In this document: one piece after another, positions 29,849 to 39,660 of the stretch
Layout: each line of letters begins with the position of its first letter
Position numbering within the stretch: the stretch's first letter is position 1
NCBI GenBank assembly: GCA_021773975.1
Contig: JAJFJN010000018.1
Span: 1-64,000 of the forward strand
Length of the DNA: 64,000 nucleotides
Direction: 5' to 3'
Source: Gammaproteobacteria bacterium
GTDB lineage: Bacteria > Pseudomonadota > Gammaproteobacteria > Chromatiales > Chromatiaceae
Made by a program: the position numbers and the translations under genes
Notes under the pieces: model-generated
Told to the model about the DNA's origin: nothing
The model's input: only the letters and a program-made list of their open reading frames with translations
Databases searched by the model: none

Positions 29849-30537
29849 AGAGTCAAATATTAGAATTGCTAGGTAAGGTTAATGCGTTAAGTCTGCGTGA
29901 GCGTGCTTTGGTATCTGGTGCCGTGCTGGTTATTCTTTTTACGCTTTGGAATGAACTTCTTATGGTGCCAATGGAGCATAAAAACAAACAAGTGGTAGCT
30001 GAGACAGCTGCTGTTCAGCAGCGTATTGTTGCATTAGATGATCAGATTAAAGTGCTATTAGAGAAAACTAAAAAAAATCCTGAAAAAGCAATGAATGATG
30101 ATCTGGCACGTTATGGCTATGAGCTTAGTGAGCTGGACAAGAAAATATCCGTGTTGGCTGAAAAACTCATTTCCCCCCAAAAAATGGCAAATGTTCTACA
30201 ACAGATGCTGGTACAAATTTCGGGATTAAATGTAATTGGGGTTAAAAGTCTCGCTGCTCAGCCGCTAGTAGATGGTAACGCAAGAAAAACAGCTGCACAG
30301 CGTAACAATTCAGAGTTTGAAACAGCAGCTCCAATGCTTGGAATATACCGACATCAACTTATTATCGAATTTGAGGGTGACTTTAACCAAACAATTAAAT
30401 ATTTAAAGGCATTAGAGACACTGCCATGGCAACTGTTTTGGGATTCTATTGAATATACCGTTGAAGAACATCCTAAAGCACATGTCACCATAGGTGTATC
30501 TACGTTAAGTCTGCATGAGGGGTGGATTGGTGTTTAA
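29845..30537 (+). CDS. mshJ: MSHA biogenesis protein MshJ (PilO-like)
   Basis: This 230-residue bitopic protein has a short cytoplasmic start, one membrane helix (about residues 23-40), a coiled coil, and a periplasmic ferredoxin-like region (LKALETLPWQLFWDSIEYTV). That is the PilO architecture. It overlaps the previous gene by 4 bases and mshK by 8. It likely partners with MshI2 in the alignment complex. Confidence 0.86.
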   Translation: MKSQILELLGKVNALSLRERALVSGAVLVILFTLWNELLMVPMEHKNKQVVAETAAVQQRIVALDDQIKVLLEKTKKNPEKAMNDDLARYGYELSELDKKISVLAEKLISPQKMANVLQQMLVQISGLNVIGVKSLAAQPLVDGNARKTAAQRNNSEFETAAPMLGIYRHQLIIEFEGDFNQTIKYLKALETLPWQLFWDSIEYTVEEHPKAHVTIGVSTLSLHEGWIGV

Positions 30538-30883
30538 TAACAAAAAATATTGGGCTGTATTGTTGATGATGAGTGGGATTTCTGCCTCTGTTATAGCACT
30601 GGATGATCCCACTGAGCCGCCATTTCGCCCAATATTAGATAATATGGTAATTGAAGATAAAGAGGTTATATCTATATTTACGCTGTCATCTATATTGATA
30701 TCACCTAACCGCCGTGTTGCTGTTATTAATGGGCAAATATTAAAACGCAATGAGTTAATTGAGGGAGCACGTGTTATTGCAATTGAGCCTGATCGCGTTC
30801 TGCTTGATAACGCAGGTAAAAAAATGGAGCTTTTTTTGTTGTCTGATGTAAAAAGAAAAGCAGCCGGTATAAGCAAACTATGA
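30530..30883 (+). CDS. mshK: MSHA biogenesis protein MshK (PilP-like)
   Basis: This small exported protein has a hydrophobic N-terminus (about residues 7-25) and a core with LSSILISPNRRVAVINGQILK, the MshK hallmark. The frame opens at ATG 30515. GAGGGG at 30517-30522 is ideally spaced for the GTG at 30530, so I chose that start (117 residues). The protein likely contacts the secretin MshL, whose gene starts within its stop codon. Confidence 0.85.
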   Translation: MFNNKKYWAVLLMMSGISASVIALDDPTEPPFRPILDNMVIEDKEVISIFTLSSILISPNRRVAVINGQILKRNELIEGARVIAIEPDRVLLDNAGKKMELFLLSDVKRKAAGISKL

Positions 30884-32601
30884 ATTTAAAAAGCCTCATG
30901 TTTTTATTGATTTCTCTGGCAATGATGGGCTGCCAAGAGAGTTCACAGATTAAACAGAAAGAGATTAGTCGTGAAATTGATGCGGCGTTTAAACAGGAGC
31001 AGACACAAACTGCACCGCCACCCCCCGCTATTGTTCAATCATTATTGCCACCAGTAAAAATAGATTTGCCACAAAAGAGAAAGACGCCTGAATTTCGTTT
31101 TGACATCGCTGTTGCAGGCGTTCCTGCCAGAGAGTTTTTTATGGGGCTGGTTGCCGGCACTCCAAAAAACATGGTCGTGCATCCATCAGTTACGGGTGAT
31201 ATATCCCTTACCCTCAAGAATGTCACTATTAGTGAGGTAATGGAAACCATACGTGAGGTTTATGGTTATGAATATCGACTGACGAAGATGGGTTATCTGG
31301 TTGTACCAAAACAACTACAAACAAGGGTATATCAGATTGATTACCTGAATCTAAAAAGGACGGGAATCTCTCACACATGGATCAGCTCTGGACAACTAAC
31401 GCAGCAGAGTGGCAGTTCATCATCAGGCGGTTCAGATTCAAATAGTAACAAAGAGGGTAGTAGCTCAGCGAATAGCGGAGGGCAGGTCAGTAGCGCTGTG
31501 CAAACCACAACAAGCTCTGATTTTTGGGGTGAGTTAGGCGGTTCCCTTGAAGCTATGGTGTCAAAAAGTACAGGTGCCAGTGTTGTGTTGAATAAGCTAT
31601 CGGGTTTAGCAATTATACAGGCTTTCCCTGAAGATCATCGCTCTGTTGTAGAGTTCTTAAAGAGCATGCATCTTAATTTAAATCGGCAGGTTGTACTTGA
31701 AGCCAAGATCATTGAGGTAACGCTTAATGATGGTTTTCAATCAGGTATTAACTGGTCAGCCTTGCATAAAAATAAAGCTATTGTGGGTCAAACAGGTGGT
31801 GCTGGTCTTATTGACAGTGGCAGTTCATCGCTTTCATCAGCTACTAGTTTACTCTCCCTTCCCATGGCCGCATTTGGCGGTAGTTTTTTAGCCGCTGCAA
31901 AATTTGGAGGCTTTACAGCGTATTTAGAATTGCTGGAAACACAGGGCAGTGTACAGGTGCTTTCAAGCCCACGAATTTCAACACTTAACAATCAAAAAGC
32001 AGTGATTAAAGTAGGGTCAGATGAGTATTATGTTACTGAGGTAAAGGCTTCAACTACTACCTCCGCGGGTGCTTCAACTACGACACCAGAAATTGTTTTA
32101 ACCCCCTTCTTTTCTGGCATTGCATTAGATGTGACGCCACATGTTGATTTGAATGACAACGTCACATTGCATATTCACCCATCTGTTAGTGATGTGAATG
32201 ATCAGATCAAAGTAATCAAAGTATTTGGTGAAGATCAAAGCTTACCTTTGGCATTAAGTAGTGTACGTGAATCAGATAACCTGGTTAGGGCAAAAAGTGG
32301 TCAGATTATTGCCATAGGCGGCCTGATGGAAAATTACGTTAAGACAGATAATGCAGGAACACCAGGCCTTAAAGATCTACCAGGTATAGGAGGAGCCTTC
32401 CATCACGATAAGACAGCTGCGAAAAAAACTGAGCTGGTGATTTTATTGCGTCCTATTATTATTGATTCTGATGAAGAGCAAGCGAATCGTCTACTTGATA
32501 CAGGTATGCGAGTTAATCAAATGCAGAATGATATTGGTAATTGGCGTACAGAGCATAAAGAGACGCATGAAATACCAATAAATTCTGGCACTTCACCATA
32601 G
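30880..32601 (+). CDS. mshL: MSHA secretin MshL
   Basis: MshL forms the outer-membrane channel for the pilus. It is a lipoprotein: the signal ends MMGC, with the lipidated Cys at about residue 18. An N-domain (ISLTLKNVTISEVMETIREVYG) is followed by a Ser/Gly/Asn-rich low-complexity insert (about residues 178-208). The C-terminal secretin domain has VLSSPRISTLNNQKAVIKVG and SGQIIAIGGLMEN. It has 573 residues. It is translationally coupled to mshK by a 4-base overlap. Confidence 0.94.
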   Translation: MNLKSLMFLLISLAMMGCQESSQIKQKEISREIDAAFKQEQTQTAPPPPAIVQSLLPPVKIDLPQKRKTPEFRFDIAVAGVPAREFFMGLVAGTPKNMVVHPSVTGDISLTLKNVTISEVMETIREVYGYEYRLTKMGYLVVPKQLQTRVYQIDYLNLKRTGISHTWISSGQLTQQSGSSSSGGSDSNSNKEGSSSANSGGQVSSAVQTTTSSDFWGELGGSLEAMVSKSTGASVVLNKLSGLAIIQAFPEDHRSVVEFLKSMHLNLNRQVVLEAKIIEVTLNDGFQSGINWSALHKNKAIVGQTGGAGLIDSGSSSLSSATSLLSLPMAAFGGSFLAAAKFGGFTAYLELLETQGSVQVLSSPRISTLNNQKAVIKVGSDEYYVTEVKASTTTSAGASTTTPEIVLTPFFSGIALDVTPHVDLNDNVTLHIHPSVSDVNDQIKVIKVFGEDQSLPLALSSVRESDNLVRAKSGQIIAIGGLMENYVKTDNAGTPGLKDLPGIGGAFHHDKTAAKKTELVILLRPIIIDSDEEQANRLLDTGMRVNQMQNDIGNWRTEHKETHEIPINSGTSP

Positions 32602-32622
32602 AAAATACCTGGGAAATGTAGC

Positions 32623-33534
32623 GTGTATCTAGAGCACTTTGGCATACGGGAAGCACCATTCTCCTTAACCCCTGATACATCTTATTTTTTTGCATCTCCC
32701 AGTCATCAAGCTGCGCTTAATACCCTTTTGGTTGCCCTTCAAATGGGAGAGGGATTTATTAAAGTAGTGGGCGAGGTTGGCACAGGCAAAACGTTGCTTT
32801 GCCGTAAGCTACTTAAAATTTTGGGTAAAAAATATATAACAGCCTATATTGCGGACCCTTATCTCACACCTGTGCAGTTGCGCTTGGTGCTTGCTAATGA
32901 ATTGGGCATTGAAATGCCTCCAGGCGCAGGCCAGTCTCAAATAAATCAAGTGATTCATGATCGTTTGTTAGCATTGAGCGAAGAAGGAAAAAATGTAGTA
33001 TTAATATTAGATGAAGCCCAAGCCCTGCCGAATGAGAGTTTGGAGGCACTGCGTCTATTAACCAATCTTGAGACTGAAAAGAAAAAGTTGCTGCAGATTG
33101 CTATTTTTGGGCAGCCAGAGCTTGATCAGCGCTTGGCTGAATCTGGCATGCGGCAGCTTAGGCAGCGAATTACATTTTCTCATCGACTGGAAACAATAGA
33201 TTGTGATTGTCTTGGTGATTATATCTATCATCGCCTTTGTCAGGCAGGTTATCAGGGGCGACAACCTTTTACACCGAAGGCACTAAAGCTACTGCATAAG
33301 GCGAGTCGAGGCGTACCTCGATTGATTAATGTACTTGCTCATAAATCACTTATGGCCGCCTTTGGTCAGGGAACCTGGGGCATTACTCCTGAACTTATAC
33401 AGTCCGCTGTTTATGATACTGAAGGCGCAACTAGCTTGCAGGCTTCTTTTCCTTCAGTTGCAAAAAAAGGTTTTATTGGAGCGGTATTGGCATTGCTCGT
33501 GGGTGCTGTTTTCTATTGGATGGGAGGTATCTGA
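32623..33534 (+). CDS. mshM: MSHA biogenesis protein MshM (ExeA-like ATPase)
   Basis: This is an AAA ATPase of the GspA/ExeA family. The start YLEHFGIREAPFSLTPDTSY is characteristic. Walker A is GEVGTGKTLLCRK, and Walker B is VVLILDEAQALPNE. A C-terminal membrane helix (about residues 282-300) anchors it. The start codon is GTG at 32623. It has 303 residues. In related systems such ATPases help place or assemble the secretin. The TGATG junction couples it to mshN. Confidence 0.92.
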   Translation: MYLEHFGIREAPFSLTPDTSYFFASPSHQAALNTLLVALQMGEGFIKVVGEVGTGKTLLCRKLLKILGKKYITAYIADPYLTPVQLRLVLANELGIEMPPGAGQSQINQVIHDRLLALSEEGKNVVLILDEAQALPNESLEALRLLTNLETEKKKLLQIAIFGQPELDQRLAESGMRQLRQRITFSHRLETIDCDCLGDYIYHRLCQAGYQGRQPFTPKALKLLHKASRGVPRLINVLAHKSLMAAFGQGTWGITPELIQSAVYDTEGATSLQASFPSVAKKGFIGAVLALLVGAVFYWMGGI

Positions 33535-34844
33535 TGAGCTTAATTAATCAGGTTCTTACGGATTTAAATCATAGAAGATCAGGTTTTTACTTATCTGGCA
33601 ATGGCGTATTTGTCGGTACAGTTCCTGCTTCCTATACACACAGATCTAAACGCATACAGCCTTTTTTTATAGGTGTTGGTTTGTTCGTTTTAGTTATTGC
33701 TATATTGCTTTGGTTTGCTTCTAAATATAATCCAGAAATAATGAATTATATTTATGATAATTTCCCCAATGCCTCTCGTGTAAAAAATGACTCATATAGT
33801 GTTACGCTTAAATTGTCACCAAATTTTAGTCCAGAAAATAATCAAATAGCGTTGGCATCGGTAAATGAAATAGCCCCCCCTTTGGTAAAAGAGGTGGTCA
33901 CTAGCAGTAAGCCTGTGCCTCTGTCAGCAACATCATCTTTCAGTAACCATCTGCGTGGTGTTTTTACTAAGGAGGTTAGTAGTCTCTCTTTGGGCGATAA
34001 TAAGCAGCTGAGTTTATTGCTGAGTGCCAATGTAGGCGCGACTAAAAACGGCAGTGAATCACAAAAGAAAGAGAAATACGCAATAGATCAAACAGGCTAT
34101 ACGCCTGTGATGGTGTTAGATTCCAGTATGTTTGTAAAATCACAGACAGCCACAGAAACGCCCCCGTTTGCCGATGATGAACAGTACAATAAGTCATTAA
34201 AATCTAATTATAAGCATCTTGAGTCTTCTGATAATCTACCGATAAACAAACCAATTAGAGTAGTAACTAATGAGCAGCGTGCCGAGCAAATTTATCAGCA
34301 AGCACTGGTTTTAAATGCAGATGGTAATTTATATCAGGCATCCTCTAAGTTGAAAGAAGCGCTGCTACTAAATGCAGCTCATCTAAAAGCACGTTATACA
34401 CTTGTGGCATTACTAATTAACGCCAATCAATCAGATGAAGCGCTAAAAGAGCTGATGTTTGGTATGGATATGCAACCTGATCATGCTCCTTTTGCCAAAC
34501 TATATGGCCGATTGATGATGCTTAGAGGTCAGTTTGACGACGCAATAATAACGATGCAGAGCGCGCGCAGTAATGCACAGCAAGATCCAGAATACTATGC
34601 GCAATTAGCAGCAATATACCAACAGCAAAAAAAACACACTGAAGCTATAGCTTATTTTCAGCAGGCTTTGCGATGGCAGCCCACGGTAGGTGTGTGGTGG
34701 ATGGGGTTGGGTATATCACTTGAGCAGCAACAGCAGAAAAGCGATGCAGTAATTGCGTACCGAAAAGCCGATGCAACAGGAACACTTTCAGCAAGTGTAT
34801 CGACTTATGTGCAAGATCGTATTAAGTCTTTAGATAAATGGTAA
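33534..34844 (+). CDS. mshN: MSHA biogenesis protein MshN (TPR protein)
   Basis: The N-terminus SLINQVLTDLNHRR is the MshN signature. A membrane helix follows (about residues 43-65), then a long low-complexity periplasmic linker. The C-terminal third (about residues 245-430) has several TPR repeats, for example AEQIYQQALVLNADGNLYQA. ATG 33534 with GGGAGG at 6-base spacing is preferred over the earlier ATG at 33516; it gives 436 residues and a one-base overlap with the mshM stop. Confidence 0.9.
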   Translation: MSLINQVLTDLNHRRSGFYLSGNGVFVGTVPASYTHRSKRIQPFFIGVGLFVLVIAILLWFASKYNPEIMNYIYDNFPNASRVKNDSYSVTLKLSPNFSPENNQIALASVNEIAPPLVKEVVTSSKPVPLSATSSFSNHLRGVFTKEVSSLSLGDNKQLSLLLSANVGATKNGSESQKKEKYAIDQTGYTPVMVLDSSMFVKSQTATETPPFADDEQYNKSLKSNYKHLESSDNLPINKPIRVVTNEQRAEQIYQQALVLNADGNLYQASSKLKEALLLNAAHLKARYTLVALLINANQSDEALKELMFGMDMQPDHAPFAKLYGRLMMLRGQFDDAIITMQSARSNAQQDPEYYAQLAAIYQQQKKHTEAIAYFQQALRWQPTVGVWWMGLGISLEQQQQKSDAVIAYRKADATGTLSASVSTYVQDRIKSLDKW

Positions 34845-34848
34845 TAGA

Positions 34849-36609
34849 ATGCTAAAGGTTAAAGCTAAAAAAATCAGGCTTGGAGAGCTGTTAGTCCAGC
34901 ATAAAAAAATCTCAACAGATCAACTTAATCAGGCGTTGGATGAGCAACATAGTAGTGGGCGAAAGTTGGGGCGGGTGCTTAAGGATTTTGGCTATATTTC
35001 AGATACAGAGTTGGCGCATTTTTTGGCAGACCAACTGTCTATTCCCTACATTGATTTAAAAAAAACCAGTTACGATCCTAAAATAGTTAGGCGACTCCCG
35101 GAAACGCATGCGCGCCGTATTCGGGCGATAGTGCTTGAAGATACCCCTACTGGTTTTATTGTAGGCATGGTAGATCCAACTGACATTATGGCATTTGATG
35201 AGTTGACTCGTATTCTTCAGTCGACTATTCAGCCCGCTGTAGTTAATGAGCCAGAACTACTGCAAACCTTTGATATTGTCTATCGTCGAACCGATGAGAT
35301 TAGCAATCTGGCAGTAGAGCTAGGGGCATCGCTTACAGAAGATGCAATAGATTTAATGCAATTAATGGCGCAAGCAGAGGTTATTGATGCCCCAGTTGTA
35401 AAATTGCTTCAGAAGCTATTTGAGGATGCAGTGCAGGTAGGTGCATCAGATATTCATATTGAACCTGATGAAACAGTGCTGCGGATTCGTCAGCGGGTAG
35501 ATGGCGTGCTTCAAGAGCACGTCATGAATGAGAAAAATATTGCAGCGGCGCTTATATTGCGCCTTAAGCTCATGAGTAACCTAAATATCTCTGAAAAACG
35601 CCGTCCTCAGGATGGGCGTTTTCAGATTCGGGTTAAACAGTGCAAAATTGATGTTCGATTATCCACCATGCCGATTCAGTATGGTGAGTCTGCGGTTATG
35701 CGTTTATTAAACCAATCGGCAGGTATGCTGAAGTTAGATCACCTTGGTATGGATCCAATGATGCTGGCGCGGTTTCAAAGAATGTTTCACCATCCGCATG
35801 GCATGGTTCTGGTTACTGGACCCACGGGTAGCGGCAAAACATCCACGCTCTATAGCGTGCTGAATGAGCTGAATCAGCCAGATAAAAAAATTATTACCGT
35901 TGAAGATCCAGTTGAATACCGGATGCCACGCATCAACCAGGTTCAGGTAAATACAGCAATAGGTTTAAGTTTTGCATCTGTATTACGTTCAACTCTGCGC
36001 CAAGATCCCGATATTATCCTAGTGGGTGAGATGCGTGATCAGGAGACCGCAGAGATAGGCTTAAGAGCGGCCATGACAGGGCATATGGTGCTTTCTACGC
36101 TGCACACCAATGATGCCATAACCACAGCAAATCGATTGCTGGATATGGGGGCAGAAGGGTTCCTGGTTGCCGCGTCACTTTTAGGAGTGTTGGCACAGCG
36201 ACTGCTTCGTCGAGTCTGCGCAACATGTACAGAGCCTTACCAGGCCAATGCGCATGAAAAAGCATGGTTGGCCACCATATTAAATAAAGATGAGATAAAG
36301 AATATCCAGCTAAAAAAAGCGGTAGGTTGCCAACATTGTCACAACACAGGTTATCAGGGGCGCTTTGGTGTCTTTGAATTGCTTGAAATAGATAGCACAA
36401 TGGTTGATGCCTTACGTAAAAATGATACGGCACTATTTTCAGAAATGGCGCTTGCCCAACCTGGTTTTAAACCGCTTGTTCATTCGGCTTTAAGCTATGC
36501 CTTGAAAGGTGATACAACCTTGGATGAAGTCTTTCGCATTGCAGGTGAAGTTGATGTGTTGAAGTCTGTTGATGAACAGCAGTTGTTGACAACACCAGAG
36601 CAAGTATAG
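34849..36609 (+). CDS. mshE: MSHA extension ATPase MshE
   Basis: This is a GspE/PilB-type hexameric ATPase that drives pilus extension. The N-terminus is an MshEN domain, the c-di-GMP-binding module first described in Vibrio MshE. It shows RLGELLVQHKKIS and KLGRVLKDFGYIS. In the first of these a lysine stands where a glycine is usual. Walker A is GPTGSGKTSTLYS (Lys330), followed by the Asp box and Walker B (RQDPDIILVGEMRD). A C-terminal zinc-type motif has four Cys (CATC and CQHC). It has 586 residues. It likely couples pilus extension to c-di-GMP level. Confidence 0.95.
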   Translation: MLKVKAKKIRLGELLVQHKKISTDQLNQALDEQHSSGRKLGRVLKDFGYISDTELAHFLADQLSIPYIDLKKTSYDPKIVRRLPETHARRIRAIVLEDTPTGFIVGMVDPTDIMAFDELTRILQSTIQPAVVNEPELLQTFDIVYRRTDEISNLAVELGASLTEDAIDLMQLMAQAEVIDAPVVKLLQKLFEDAVQVGASDIHIEPDETVLRIRQRVDGVLQEHVMNEKNIAAALILRLKLMSNLNISEKRRPQDGRFQIRVKQCKIDVRLSTMPIQYGESAVMRLLNQSAGMLKLDHLGMDPMMLARFQRMFHHPHGMVLVTGPTGSGKTSTLYSVLNELNQPDKKIITVEDPVEYRMPRINQVQVNTAIGLSFASVLRSTLRQDPDIILVGEMRDQETAEIGLRAAMTGHMVLSTLHTNDAITTANRLLDMGAEGFLVAASLLGVLAQRLLRRVCATCTEPYQANAHEKAWLATILNKDEIKNIQLKKAVGCQHCHNTGYQGRFGVFELLEIDSTMVDALRKNDTALFSEMALAQPGFKPLVHSALSYALKGDTTLDEVFRIAGEVDVLKSVDEQQLLTTPEQV

Positions 36610-36610
36610 A

Positions 36611-37834
36611 ATGCCTCAGTTTTATTACAAAGGTCGATCTGTTGATTCGGGGCTGAGTGTTGATGGCTATATAGATGCAACAGATGAGAATAGTGCAGCG
36701 GGTCAGTTAATGAATAGGGGCGTTGCCCCTATAACCATAAATGAGAGCGTTAAAGGGGGCGATGATACAAAGTTGGCTTTTGGTGAGCGGCGACCCAATC
36801 TCTCTGATTTAGCACTATTTGCACGTCAAATGCATACCTTAACCAAAGCTGGCGTGCCGATTACAAGGGCGATAAATGGCCTGATTCAAACAGCTAGAAA
36901 TGCATATCTCATCCGCGCAATGAAAGATATGGTTACAAATTTAGAGTCTGGTAGAGATCTTTCAAACTCATTGGCTCGTCATCCAGACATCTTCTCAGGC
37001 CTGTTTGTTAACATTATCAATGTTGGTGAGCAGAGTGGCCACCTTGAACAGTCATTTTTGCAGATCGCCAAGCACCTTGAGAAAGAAAAGGTCAATCGCA
37101 ATCGCATCAAAGCCGCTACACGCTATCCAAAAATTGTGCTTGCCGCCATCACCATAGCAGCAGCTGTTATCAATATTCTTGTTATCCCAGCCTTTAGCAG
37201 CACCTTTACCCGTTTAGGGTCAGACTTGCCTCTGCCAACCCAGATCTTAGTTGCTAGTTCGCATTTTTTTATGACCTATTGGGCTTATATGATAGCGGTT
37301 ATAGTGCTGTTAATGTTTGGCGGCGATAGTTATCTTAAAACCAAGCAGGGACGTTGTACTTGGGATCGCCTAAAACTTAAAACCCCTATTCTTGGGGACA
37401 TCATTCTGCGTACTACCCTGGGGCGATTTACGCACTCTTTTGCAATGTCCCTGCGCGCAGGAATACCTTTAGTACAAGCACTAAGCATGGTCTCAAAAAC
37501 ACTGGATAACAGCTATATTGAAAAACATATCAATGCGATGAAAAGCAGCATTGAACGTGGTGAAACCCTCACAAAAACAGCGACAGCGACCGGTATTTTT
37601 ACTCCACTAGTGCTACAAATGTTGGCAGTAGGAGAGGAGACAGGTAATGTTGATGAGATGATGGATGAAGTAGCAGAGTACTACGAGCAAGAGGTTGATT
37701 ATGATCTGAATTTTGTTGGTGATGCCATAGAACCCATATTGCTCATAATTATTGGAGGCATGGTATTGATACTAGCACTGGGTGTATTTCTGCCTATGTG
37801 GGAGATGAGTTCCGTGGCATTAGGTAATACTTAA
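36611..37834 (+). CDS. mshG: MSHA platform protein MshG
   Basis: This is an inner-membrane GspF/PilC-type platform protein of 407 residues. It has two repeated T2SSF domains (LALFARQMHTLTKAGVPI and FTHSFAMSLRAGIPLVQAL), each with the LxxGxP-type pattern, and three membrane helices. It follows mshE after one base. The small mshF gene found next in Vibrio is missing: only 125 bases separate mshG from the major pilin. Confidence 0.95.
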   Translation: MPQFYYKGRSVDSGLSVDGYIDATDENSAAGQLMNRGVAPITINESVKGGDDTKLAFGERRPNLSDLALFARQMHTLTKAGVPITRAINGLIQTARNAYLIRAMKDMVTNLESGRDLSNSLARHPDIFSGLFVNIINVGEQSGHLEQSFLQIAKHLEKEKVNRNRIKAATRYPKIVLAAITIAAAVINILVIPAFSSTFTRLGSDLPLPTQILVASSHFFMTYWAYMIAVIVLLMFGGDSYLKTKQGRCTWDRLKLKTPILGDIILRTTLGRFTHSFAMSLRAGIPLVQALSMVSKTLDNSYIEKHINAMKSSIERGETLTKTATATGIFTPLVLQMLAVGEETGNVDEMMDEVAEYYEQEVDYDLNFVGDAIEPILLIIIGGMVLILALGVFLPMWEMSSVALGNT

Positions 37835-37959
37835 GTTACATTAGCAAGTGCCGTTATAGATTACAGCATCAGATTGGAATTGATGGGTGGCAGATTTAAT
37901 AACTGGATTCAGTGCGAGTACGACATACTAAATATAAAGATTAGTCTGAGGATAAACTA

Positions 37960-38451
37960 ATGAAGCATAGACAAAAAGGTTTCACACTTATTGAGTTGGT
38001 TGTTGTGATTATTATTCTGGGCATTTTAGCCGCAACAGCAATGCCAAGATTTTTGAATCTTCAAAATCAGGCCAGAACATCATCACTACAGGCGGCCTTC
38101 GGCGCTGTGCGTGCGGCATCAGCAATCTCCCATTCAGGATATCTGGCCCAACAGATAGCTGCTAATGGCGCAGTGGATCTGGATGGTCAGGATGTAAACT
38201 TATGCAATGGCTATCCCACTGCAGCTGATATTGATCTTGCTGCCAGCATTAACCAGGGCGGTGCAACGGATTATGTCTTGGTTCAAGGTGATGCTACTGC
38301 TGCAGCAGTAACTACAATTACTGCAGTGAATGCAGCTACACCTGCTTCATGTGTCATTACTTATACAGCTCCAGCAGGAGTCGATACTGCTGCAAGCTGT
38401 GCTGATCCCGGTAATGGCCCCGGTATTACAATTGTTGTGACTGGTTGCTAA
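37960..38451 (+). CDS. mshA: MSHA major pilin, MshA/MshB type
   Basis: This is a type IV pilin with a short leader and the cleavage motif KG/FTLIELVVVIIILGILA, including Glu at +5. The mature part is about 155 residues with four cysteines (NLCNG, ASCVI, ASCAD, VTGC) that could form two disulfides. It is Ala/Thr-rich, as in MshA. Vibrio has both mshB and mshA; here only one such gene is present. Its own upstream gap, GAGGA ribosome site, and strong terminator downstream suggest high separate expression. Confidence 0.9.
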   Translation: MKHRQKGFTLIELVVVIIILGILAATAMPRFLNLQNQARTSSLQAAFGAVRAASAISHSGYLAQQIAANGAVDLDGQDVNLCNGYPTAADIDLAASINQGGATDYVLVQGDATAAAVTTITAVNAATPASCVITYTAPAGVDTAASCADPGNGPGITIVVTGC

Positions 38452-38539
38452 TAGTGTAAGTGCCATTAGATTAACGGTGTTGCTTAAGAAGAGCAGAAAT
38501 TACTATTGCTATTTTTTCAGTGCTATCGTAGGTATAGGA

Positions 38540-38573
38540 AGGGTGTGATAGGTGATGTCACACCCTTTTTTTA
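38540..38573 (+). terminator. Strong intrinsic terminator after the major pilin
   Basis: AGGGTGTGA (38540-38548) pairs perfectly with TCACACCCT (38558-38566), followed directly by a T-rich run. This is the best terminator in the window. It would produce abundant short pilin transcripts and lower expression of the minor pilins beyond it. Confidence 0.85.
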
Positions 38574-38647
38574 TTGGTGCCATGTTTATTTAAAATGCAT
38601 TGAACCTCCATTGAAATGATCTGTGATATTCAGTTGAGACAGATGTC

Positions 38648-39145
38648 ATGCCTGTAAAATATAGAGTTAAACAGCAGGGCTTTACGCTGACAGAATTGAT
38701 CATCATTATGATTATCATGGGGGTATTGATGGCGACTGCTGCCCCGCGTTTTATGGGCACTCAAACCTTTGAGTCACGTGGTTTTTATGATGAGGTGCTT
38801 TCCTCGCTTCGTTATGCACAAAAGATAGCAGTGGGGACAGGTTGCCCAATACAGTTCACTATCACGACAGGTCCAGATAGTTACGGCATGACTCGAGGAA
38901 CGGCTTGTGAGAATGGTAATTTTATCGGTGGTGTCCCTATCATCAATCCACGCACGGGAGCTGACTACCCCACAGCTGCGCCTGCTGATGTTGTCTTTTC
39001 AAATGTGGTCGGTTTTCCTATTGAGTTTACTTCTTTTGGTCGGGCGATAAATACTGGGGGGACACCGCTGGTATCTCCAACTGCTACAGTAAATGTTGGC
39101 ACACGCACTATTACAATCTGGGCTGAAACAGGTTTAGTGCAGTGA
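38648..39145 (+). CDS. mshC: MSHA minor pilin MshC
   Basis: This prepilin has the processing motif QG/FTLTELIIIMIIMGVLM with Glu at +5 and the following hydrophobic helix. The rest (ESRGFYDEVLSSLRYAQKIAV, VGTRTITIWAETGLVQ) fits the MshC/GspH-like minor pilins. It has 165 residues. It overlaps mshD by 4 bases and starts the minor pilin group C-D-O-P. Confidence 0.88.
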   Translation: MPVKYRVKQQGFTLTELIIIMIIMGVLMATAAPRFMGTQTFESRGFYDEVLSSLRYAQKIAVGTGCPIQFTITTGPDSYGMTRGTACENGNFIGGVPIINPRTGADYPTAAPADVVFSNVVGFPIEFTSFGRAINTGGTPLVSPTATVNVGTRTITIWAETGLVQ

Positions 39146-39660
39146 TTCATATCAATACGAAACACCAGCAAGGTGCCACCCTCATAGAGCTTGTTCTCTC
39201 GATGGTGATAATAAGTATTGCTGTGACTGGGGTGTTGGTGGTGATGCTGTTGACCAGTCGCCACAGTGCTGATCCGATGGTGGAGCATCAGGCAGTAGCT
39301 ATTGCTGAATCCTATCTTGAAGAGATTATGTTGTTACCTTTTAACGAAGATGCTGCAAATGGGCAAACGGGTGATGTTTTAGAAGGTGTTCTGGGTCCGG
39401 ATGCTGGTGAAGTGCGCGGCAGTTTTGATGATGTAAATGATTACGATACGCTGGCTGATAATGTAGCCACAGATGTAAATGATGCTCCTATTCCAGGGCT
39501 GGGTAATTATTCAGTAGCGGTTACTGTTGTTAATGATGGTGCTTTAGGGCCAGCCGGTCAACTAGTTGCAGCAGCTGATGCACAGCTGGTTACAGTTACA
39601 GTAAGCCATACTTCAGGTATGAGTCCAATAATTATAAGTGCTTACCGTACGAGATATTGA
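39142..39660 (+). CDS. mshD: MSHA minor pilin MshD
   Basis: The prepilin motif is QQG/ATLIELVLSMVIISIAV, with Ala rather than Phe at +1 and Glu at +5, as is usual for MshD/PilV-type minor pilins. ESYLEEIMLLPF is a further family segment. It has 172 residues. The start is GTG at 39142, inside the mshC stop. It is expected in the pilus tip or priming complex. Confidence 0.88.
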   Translation: MIHINTKHQQGATLIELVLSMVIISIAVTGVLVVMLLTSRHSADPMVEHQAVAIAESYLEEIMLLPFNEDAANGQTGDVLEGVLGPDAGEVRGSFDDVNDYDTLADNVATDVNDAPIPGLGNYSVAVTVVNDGALGPAGQLVAAADAQLVTVTVSHTSGMSPIIISAYRTRY

